From an uncultured Acetatifactor sp. (GTDB lineage Bacteria; Bacillota; Clostridia; Lachnospirales; Lachnospiraceae), in assembly GCA_910586215.1 (NCBI GenBank), contig CAJUGH010000036.1, positions 1-39,912 of the forward strand: 39,912 nucleotides of DNA, written 5' to 3'. The stretch's first letter is position 1; the number at the start of each line of letters is the position of its first letter. Position numbers and translations under genes: made by a program. The notes under the pieces were generated by a model that did not search any database, was not told where the DNA came from, and saw nothing but the letters and a program-made list of their open reading frames with translations. Below are positions 34,619 to 39,912 of the stretch, piece after piece.

Positions 34619-35368
34619 TTACAACAAAGAAAAGGCCCTTCCCCTGGGTTCCACTTGAAAGCACAGTATCTCTCCGGTTACAGGATGAATGAAATCCAGT
34701 TTATACGCACAGAGCGCTACATTTTTTACCTGTAAATGTCCGGAGAGCCGACAGGAATCCTCTGTGCCATATTTCATATCTCCCAGAAGGGGATGCCCTG
34801 CATGGGCCATCTGCGCCCGGATCTGATGGAAACGGCCCGTGTCAATGGTAATCTCTGCCAGGCAGATCCCTTCGGCCCGGGAATCCCCATCCACTTCCCT
34901 TCCTGCCAGGATCTTATAATGCAGCACTGCCTTTTTGGCCGTTCCTGCTGCCGCATTACCTGGGAAGGACTTCCCACCTCCCTTTTCTCCCTGCACCTTC
35001 CCGGCACAGTCCAGGACCACGGCCCTTCCTGCCGCATCCTTATACATCTCTCCCACAAGGGTACCTTCCCCTGCATCCGGCCATCCCCAGAGAACTCCCA
35101 GGTACTGCTTATGCAGGCTACCCTCCCCGTCCTGCTTCTGGAGCTGCCTGGTAAGGGCAGCTGCCGCCTTCTGGTGCCTGGCAAATACCAGCAGCCCCTC
35201 CACAGGCTGGTCCAGCCTGTGGACAATGCCAAGATAGGTGGATGCCAGGTAATTTTTCAGTTCGCTGGCCACATCCGGCTGCCCTGCCCGGGCGGTCTGT
35301 ACAGCCAGGCCTGCTGGTTTATAGACCACCAGGATATCCTTGTCCTCATATAAGATCTCTGTCCTCAT
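34619..35368 (-). CDS. RluA-family pseudouridine synthase
   Basis: 249 aa from ATG 35368 (AGGGAG at 8 bases; ATG 35410 is not supported). N-terminal ILYEDKDILVVYKPAGLAVQT, catalytic loop HRLDQPVEGLLVFA with the conserved Asp, KQYLGVLWG, and GRFHQIRAQMAHAGHPLLGDMKYG. The HRLDQPVEG variant replaces the common HRLDxxTSG and is seen in a Firmicute subgroup. Modifies uridine in ribosomal or transfer RNA; the target position is not readable. Follows the rRNA methyltransferase gene by 70 bases. Confidence 0.88.
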   Translation of the reverse strand: MRTEILYEDKDILVVYKPAGLAVQTARAGQPDVASELKNYLASTYLGIVHRLDQPVEGLLVFARHQKAAAALTRQLQKQDGEGSLHKQYLGVLWGWPDAGEGTLVGEMYKDAAGRAVVLDCAGKVQGEKGGGKSFPGNAAAGTAKKAVLHYKILAGREVDGDSRAEGICLAEITIDTGRFHQIRAQMAHAGHPLLGDMKYGTEDSCRLSGHLQVKNVALCAYKLDFIHPVTGEILCFQVEPRGRAFSLL

Positions 35369-35410
35369 GTTTACACTCCCTGTGCGCCATGGCACAACTG
35401 CCAGCCCCAC

Positions 35411-35439
35411 GGAATCCTTCGCTTCCGAGTGTGAAGCTT
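35411..35439. repeat. Partial copy of element F at the end of rsmF-like gene
   Basis: Bases GGAATCCTTCGCTTCC then GAGTGTGAAGCTT resemble 34398-34435 (AGAATCGCTTCCCTT ... CGTGTGAAGCTT). It begins at the stop codon of the rRNA methyltransferase gene. Confidence 0.4.
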
Positions 35440-36956
35440 TAAAATTTCTCAGAAGTCTGGATCCGAAGTCCCCTGGGATAGTGGTTCTTCATGATCCCCC
35501 CGGCCAGTTTTCCCCACCCCAGGGAAAAACCATCCACGCACACCAGGTACCAGCCTTTCTCTCCCTCTGCCGGGAATGTCTGGCCCCTCAAGTATGCCGC
35601 CACCAGTTCCCTGGAGTCTGCTGTCCCGCCGGACAGCACTTCCCCTTCAGATGATGTGAATGGCAGATCCCAGGTGTGGGCCACATCTGCCGGGGAAAGA
35701 GCCAGGGCCAGGGCATGGGAAGGTTCAAACCTGTTCTTCTTCCTCTCTCCCACATGCAGGCCAGCCCGAAGGATCCGCAATCCTCTCATGGAGGGCATAT
35801 CCCCAGGCACCAGATACAGGTTCTCCCCATATCCCATGTAACAGCCTTCCCCCCTGAGAAATGCCTCCGGCACCCGCAGATTCTCCTGGCAGAATGCCAT
35901 ATACTCCCCCAATTCCTTAAGCGGAATGCCCTTCGCCACGCCGCAGGCTGGCGCTTTGCGGTATCCCTCCGGCCAGGTGCCGTTTTTTTCCAGCACTGCT
36001 GCGAAATGCCCTTCCCCCTTGATCCGCTGGGGCCACATCCGCACTATACCTTCCAGGTGCAGACCCTTCTCCCCCTCCTTTCCACACAGGCCGTCACACC
36101 CTGTAAGTCCCAGGCCCTCCCTGCTCACCGGCAGGATCCTGTATTCCGGGTGGCCCGCCAGGAAACGGTCTATGCTTCCCTCATTTTCCTCCCAGGAAAA
36201 GGTACAGGTAGAATACACCAGCCTGCCGCCAGGGCGGAGCATCTTCCCGGCACAGTCCAGGATCTGATCCTGTCTGGCTGCACACATGTCCACATTCTCC
36301 GGACTCCACTCCCCGCATGCCTCCTGGTTCTTCCGGAACATCCCCTCCCCGGAGCAGGGCGCATCTACCAGGATCCGGTCAAAATATTCCGGGAACACTT
36401 CCGCCAGCCGCTTAGGCTCCTCATTTGACACACAGGCATTCCGTATGCCCAGCCGCTCTATATTCTCCGACAGGATCTTCGCCCTGGCTGGATGGATCTC
36501 ATTGCACAGCAGGAATCCTTTTCCCTCCATCTTCCCGGCGATCTGGGTGCTCTTCCCGCCCGGAGCCGCACACAGGTCCAGGATCCGCTCCCCCGGCCTG
36601 GGTTCCAGCAGTTCCGCGGGCATCATGGCACTGGGTTCCTGGATGTAATACAATCCCGCCTGGTGGTAGGGATGCCTTCCTGGACGTGCGGCTTCCGTAT
36701 AGTAGTACCCGTGATCTGCCCAGGGAACCTTTTCCGGTTCCGGATCTGCCACCTCTCCCAGCACCTGGCGGGCTGTCTTCCCGCCTTCCCTCAGTTTCAA
36801 GGGATTCAGCCGTAGCGCCTGGCACCTTCCTTCCCCAATCGCTTCCATAAATGCCTCGTACTCCTCCCCCAGCATGGCTTTCATCCGCTGTAGAAAAGCC
36901 TGGGGAAGACCCTTTCCCTTCTCCCTGTCCTGCTCTGCCTTATCCATCTGCCCCAT
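35439..36956 (-). CDS. RsmF-like 16S rRNA (cytosine-C5) methyltransferase
   Basis: 505 aa. NOL1/NOP2/Sun family: an N-terminal RNA-binding part, then the SAM site LDLCAAPGGKSTQIA, catalytic motifs DAPCSGEGMF and VYSTCTFSWEENE with two Cys, and a C-terminal domain of about 180 residues with the RsmF-type ferredoxin-like/PUA-like fold (VPGDMPSMRGLRILRAGLHVGERKKNRFEPSHALALAL in sequence). Methylates C5 of a cytosine in 16S rRNA by family. The start has GGGAGCAGG upstream. Confidence 0.9.
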   Translation of the reverse strand: MGQMDKAEQDREKGKGLPQAFLQRMKAMLGEEYEAFMEAIGEGRCQALRLNPLKLREGGKTARQVLGEVADPEPEKVPWADHGYYYTEAARPGRHPYHQAGLYYIQEPSAMMPAELLEPRPGERILDLCAAPGGKSTQIAGKMEGKGFLLCNEIHPARAKILSENIERLGIRNACVSNEEPKRLAEVFPEYFDRILVDAPCSGEGMFRKNQEACGEWSPENVDMCAARQDQILDCAGKMLRPGGRLVYSTCTFSWEENEGSIDRFLAGHPEYRILPVSREGLGLTGCDGLCGKEGEKGLHLEGIVRMWPQRIKGEGHFAAVLEKNGTWPEGYRKAPACGVAKGIPLKELGEYMAFCQENLRVPEAFLRGEGCYMGYGENLYLVPGDMPSMRGLRILRAGLHVGERKKNRFEPSHALALALSPADVAHTWDLPFTSSEGEVLSGGTADSRELVAAYLRGQTFPAEGEKGWYLVCVDGFSLGWGKLAGGIMKNHYPRGLRIQTSEKF

Positions 36957-37230
36957 GGTATAACCTGCTCCCTTCTGTCTGTACCAGAATGTCTCTGTGT
37001 ATAAGGAACGATTCGGGCAGACTCTCCCCCGAAAGTAACCTTGCGCCCTGCCCTTTCCAGACTGTTACGTATATAATATCCCCGCCCTGGGCATCCTACC
37101 TGGACAGCATCCGTTACTGTCCCCGCGCATCCCTATGGACCGCGAAATGCCCGGCAACCAGCACCCTGCTACCCTTGTCCACAGACAGATATGCCGGTTC
37201 CCGGAAGATTCCCGAAAGTGAGACTATCCT
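36957..37230. other. Divergent intergenic region before germination gene
   Basis: No gene supported. A TATAAT-like box occurs near 37073 on the plus strand with no matching -35. A sporulation-sigma promoter for the downstream gene is expected but I could not identify one by eye. Confidence 0.3.
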
Positions 37231-38679
37231 ATGAAATTATCCCAAAACCTAGATGAAAATATAGCCAGCCTGCGCGAACAGGTTCCCTTAGAAAAAAGTT
37301 TTGACCTGATGCACCGGACTCTCACCCTGGGGAAAACCAAGGCTTTCTTCCTGGGGGTAAATGGCTTCTGTAAGACCGAAATCCTACAGCAGATATTTGC
37401 CGACCTGCAGGATCCCCTTTACGTCCAGAAGGAGGAAATCATAGACATTGCCGCCTATGTGAGTGCCAAGATCGGCTACGTACAGACCTCCCTGGCAGAT
37501 TCCTGGGAAACAGTCCTGCAAAATGTCCTTAGCGGTCCGGCCTCACTCTTCGTGGACGGCTTCGCCCAGGCCATCCTGATCGATGTGCGCACCTACCCCA
37601 CCAGGGGGATTGCAGAGCCAGACCTGGAACGGGCCACCCGGGGAGCCAGGGATGGTTTCGTGGAAACACTACTGTTCAATGCCAACCTGATCCGCAGGCG
37701 GGTACGGGCTGCGGACCTGTGTTTTGCCATGCACAGTATCGGGTCAGACAGCCGCACGGATGTGGCCGTAGCCTATCTGGGCCACACGGTGAACCAGGAC
37801 CTGCTTAAAAAGCTTACAGATGCCATGGATTCCCTGACAGCCACCTCCCTGACCATGGGTACCAAAAGCCTGGAAGAACTCCTTGTGCACAAGCATTGGT
37901 GGAATCCCCTGCCTGCCATCCAGATGACCGAACGGCCCGATGTAGCCTGCAGCTATCTGCTGGAAGGGCATATCCTGGTACTGGTGGACAACTCCCCCCT
38001 GGTCATGATCCTGCCCTGTTCCATCTTCCAGTTTACCCAGAGTCCGGAGGACTATTACAAAAGCCCTTCCGTGGGTACCTATTTCCGGCTCATACGCCTC
38101 CTGTGCATCCCGGTGAGCCTGCTTCTGATGCCCTTATTCCTGCTGGCCGGTGCCTGGTTCCCGGAATTCTCCGCACGTATCGGTCTTCTGGCAGACCAGG
38201 ACATCACACCCCAGCGGCTCTTCTTCTATGTGATGGCAGTGGAACTGCTGCTGGATCTCTTCAAATACTCTTCCTCCGTCAGTTCCGGCAAATTCTCCGG
38301 CTCCCTGTCCATTGTGGGAGGACTTTTGATCGGGGACATGGCTGTAGGCCTGAACTGGGCCTCCGTGGAAGTCCTGTTCTACGCCGCCGTGACCCTGTTG
38401 GCCTCCCTGTCCATCACCAGCACGGAGTTCAGTGATGGTATCCGTCTGTACCGGATGCTGCTGGTGGCTGCCACCGGCTTCTTCGGACTTCCCGGATTCC
38501 TCTCAGGGCTGTTCCTGGTACTCCTGTCTGTGGCCACCACCCCCACCTTTGGCGGCTACAGTTATTTCTGGCCCCTGTTTCCCTTCAACAAAAAAGCCCT
38601 GGGCAGGCTGCTGCTGCGCAGTCCTACGCCCAAGGCACAGCCCACGAAAGTCTGGGACCGTGGAAAAGTCCATGACTGA
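37231..38679 (+). CDS. GerA-family spore germination protein (SpoVAF-like)
   Basis: 482 aa. N-terminal soluble domain (1 to about 285) with the family motif YPTRGIAEPDLERATRG and RDGFVETLLFNANLIRRR in sequence, then QMTERPD and LEGHILVLVDNSP. Five or so membrane segments cover about 285-460, with PFPF-like LFPFNKKAL near the end. GerA-type A subunits sense germinants in the spore inner membrane. It stands alone without B and C subunits, which is more like SpoVAF than a full receptor. Start ATG 37231 has only a weak ribosome site. It indicates a spore former. Confidence 0.88.
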   Translation: MKLSQNLDENIASLREQVPLEKSFDLMHRTLTLGKTKAFFLGVNGFCKTEILQQIFADLQDPLYVQKEEIIDIAAYVSAKIGYVQTSLADSWETVLQNVLSGPASLFVDGFAQAILIDVRTYPTRGIAEPDLERATRGARDGFVETLLFNANLIRRRVRAADLCFAMHSIGSDSRTDVAVAYLGHTVNQDLLKKLTDAMDSLTATSLTMGTKSLEELLVHKHWWNPLPAIQMTERPDVACSYLLEGHILVLVDNSPLVMILPCSIFQFTQSPEDYYKSPSVGTYFRLIRLLCIPVSLLLMPLFLLAGAWFPEFSARIGLLADQDITPQRLFFYVMAVELLLDLFKYSSSVSSGKFSGSLSIVGGLLIGDMAVGLNWASVEVLFYAAVTLLASLSITSTEFSDGIRLYRMLLVAATGFFGLPGFLSGLFLVLLSVATTPTFGGYSYFWPLFPFNKKALGRLLLRSPTPKAQPTKVWDRGKVHD

Positions 38680-38743
38680 TTCTTTCCCTCACTCGTAGCC
38701 GGACCGCCAGCGCCATTTACAGGAACCGGCTGGACTGCCACCC

Positions 38744-39089
38744 TCACTCGATGCTTGGCACATCCTCCGTGAAAGTCTCCTCCCCCAGTTCATTGATGGT
38801 GGTGGTACCGGCTTTTCCATACTGATAGAGCTGATCCAGGAACTCAATGGCTGCCCGGATCTTGGTGCGCAGCAAAAATCCACCCTGTCTGGTGGATTCC
38901 TCCAGGGCCGATACTGGCAGGCTGGGCGTCCAGTCGTATGCCCTCCCATGGAAATCCTGTATCTTACACAGCACTTCACTGATCTCTGCCCTGGTCAGGG
39001 GCAGGAACTGGGGAGCCTTCACAAGCTGATCCAGCACTGTCCGCCTTCTCCTGGGATTGTAATTCCTCAAAAAATGCTTCGTAATGCAT
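38744..39089 (-). pseudogene. Internally deleted remnant of BrxD-like (DUF2791-type) ATPase
   Basis: A strong site (GGAGG) precedes ATG 39089, opening MHYEAFFEELQSQEK, but that frame ends at 38976. In another frame, from 39070 (TTG) to 38744, run 108 codons (LDQLVKAPQFLPLTRAEISEVL, YDWTP, KIRAAIEFLDQLYQYG) that resemble the C-terminus of BREX-type ATP-binding proteins. There is no Walker A or B. The likely history is an out-of-frame deletion joining the first codons to the last 100. Family assignment is from memory of motif pattern and is moderate. A free-standing 108-aa protein is the alternative. Confidence 0.45.
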
Positions 39090-39238
39090 TCTTATACCTC
39101 CGTGTACGCTTAAAGAGGGGGTACACACCTTCCCCGACATATACAATCTTTCCACCTGTGCAGTGGTTTTTTCCTATTTTTACAGTATATAGGAAGTTCC
39201 AGGGCTTTTCAACATTTTATTTTCAGAAACGGTATCTT

Positions 39239-39757
39239 ATGGAAACAACACTCTATCCATAGCAGGAAGAATGCCTGGAAAAATGGTTTCAGAATAAATG
39301 CCGGGGCATGGTACAGGCTGTCACCGGATCCGGGAAGACCCTGCTTGCCCTAACAGCGGCTCACAGGCTGGAACAGACCTTTGGGCAGGAACTGTATGTC
39401 CGGATCGTTGTCCCCACCAGCGCCCTGCTGCGTCAGTGGAACCAGGCGCTTAGAGCCTACCTGGAAGCCCAGGACCGCCAGGGGACAGATGCCTGCTACC
39501 TGCCTGATGTGACAGGTTCCCATCTGCTGGAACTGGAATACCTGGAAGTGGCCCACCGCTTCTCCCACCCAGTCTATGACCAGGCCGCCGCCCAGGTTCT
39601 CCTTGAGTCCAGAACCTCCCAGACGGACTCTGCACGCATAAAGGAGATCCTGCGCTGCCTGGAGCGCGGCAGCATCCGCGCAGACTGGCAGACCGATGTC
39701 CCCACACTGGAACGGAAAATAGAGACCGCCCCCCATACCAGGGAGCGGAACTACTAG
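39239..39757 (+). pseudogene. N-terminal remnant of SF2 (DEAD/DEAH) helicase with in-frame TAG
   Basis: From ATG 39239 the frame reads METTLYP, then TAG (39260-39262), then QEECLEKWFQNKCRG and the Walker A motif VTGSGKTLLAL, with IVVPTSALLRQWNQAL as helicase motif Ia. This order (LYP-x-QEEC...TGSGKT) is the usual start of SF2 helicases. After about residue 85 the sequence no longer follows recognisable helicase motifs (no DEAD/DEAH box, no motif III-VI) and stops at 39757, so most of the enzyme is missing or internally deleted. ATG 39308 could restart a 149-aa product. It diverges from the ATPase remnant across a 150-base AT-rich region. Confidence 0.65.
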
Positions 39758-39815
39758 GTGTGTATGAAGAAAATTGCGAATACTGTCCGTCTGGCATGGG
39801 ACTTTTCTATAGGGC

Positions 39816-39845
39816 AAAAAAAGAACCCTTGACACCTCAAGGATT
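39816..39845 (-). terminator. Terminator of tRNA-Gly transcript
   Basis: On the minus strand AATCCTTGA and TCAAGGGTT form a 9-bp stem (39845-39824) with one G-T pair, followed by a T7 run (39822-39816). It lies 15 bases after the tRNA 3' end. Confidence 0.75.
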
Positions 39846-39860
39846 CCACATCACTTTGAG

Positions 39861-39912
39861 AGCGATAGACGGGACTCGAACCCGCGGTTTCCACCTTGGC
39901 AAGGTGGCGCTC
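39861..39912 (-). tRNA. tRNA-Gly (anticodon GCC), 5' end cut by window edge
   Basis: Minus strand: anticodon arm CCACC-TTGCCAA-GGTGG with GCC at 39900-39898, T arm GCGGG-TTCGAGT-CCCGT, then the 3' acceptor strand CTATCGC and discriminator T at 39861. No encoded CCA. The D arm and 5' acceptor strand lie beyond 39912. Confidence 0.9.

Overview
The window reads as a chromosomal segment of a spore-forming, Gram-positive gut Lachnospiraceae-type Clostridia. The evidence is a GerA/SpoVAF-family germination protein, a tryptophan T-box leader, a class-II (Firmicute) GalT, a VanW-type envelope protein, large solute-binding lipoproteins, strong AGGAGG-like ribosome sites and rather high GC. Genus and species cannot be read from the sequence.

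Layout. 1-7750 (minus strand): three tandem paralogous lipoproteins, each a repeat-rich N-terminal sensor-like half plus a C-terminal solute-binding-like half. A small secreted Cys/His-rich protein gene stands before the first, and a decayed relative of it before the second. The third lipoprotein is cut by an in-frame TGA. 8115-9175 (plus): an HTH/membrane regulator and a small exported protein. 9282-15830 (plus): the tryptophan operon with its own promoter, T-box, trpE-trpG chimera, trpD, trpC, trpF, trpB, trpA and terminator. 15890-17486 (minus): an HPt protein and a response regulator with an HD-GYP domain. 17763-21785 (minus): a tightly coupled operon of a 34-aa membrane peptide, a VanW-family protein, a HypE/PurM-like enzyme, a lipoprotein and TrmL. 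21847 (plus): a membrane-anchored protein. 22485-28876 (minus): a DnaQ-like exonuclease, a B12-binding radical SAM protein, a metallophosphoesterase, galT and galK. 29353-30333 (minus): an HTH/membrane regulator. 30618-34287 (minus): ECF sigma factor, membrane protein, ABC ATPase and ABC permease. 34619-36956 (minus): two RNA-modification enzymes. 37231-38679 (plus): the germination protein. 38744-39757: remnants of a divergent ATPase/helicase locus, next to a tRNA-Gly cut by the window edge.

Most striking points. (1) The first trp gene is an in-frame fusion of TrpE lacking its C-terminal chorismate/Mg site to the C-terminal half of TrpG lacking its catalytic Cys, while the T-box and the other five trp genes look intact. 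(2) A two-gene module (small secreted protein plus sensor/solute-binding lipoprotein) has been duplicated and is decaying, and the neighbouring third lipoprotein carries a TGA where its paralogues have Trp. (3) At least five intergenic regions carry members of a palindromic repeat family built on GTTCAC direct repeats inside GTTACTGT/ACAGTAAC arms; one is a 137-bp MITE-like element. (4) The right edge holds what look like internally deleted remains of a BREX/Ter-type ATPase and an SF2 helicase beside a tRNA gene. I did not find an intact, clearly new system. The duplicated lipoprotein module and the ECF-sigma/ABC operon are the best candidates for undescribed functional units.
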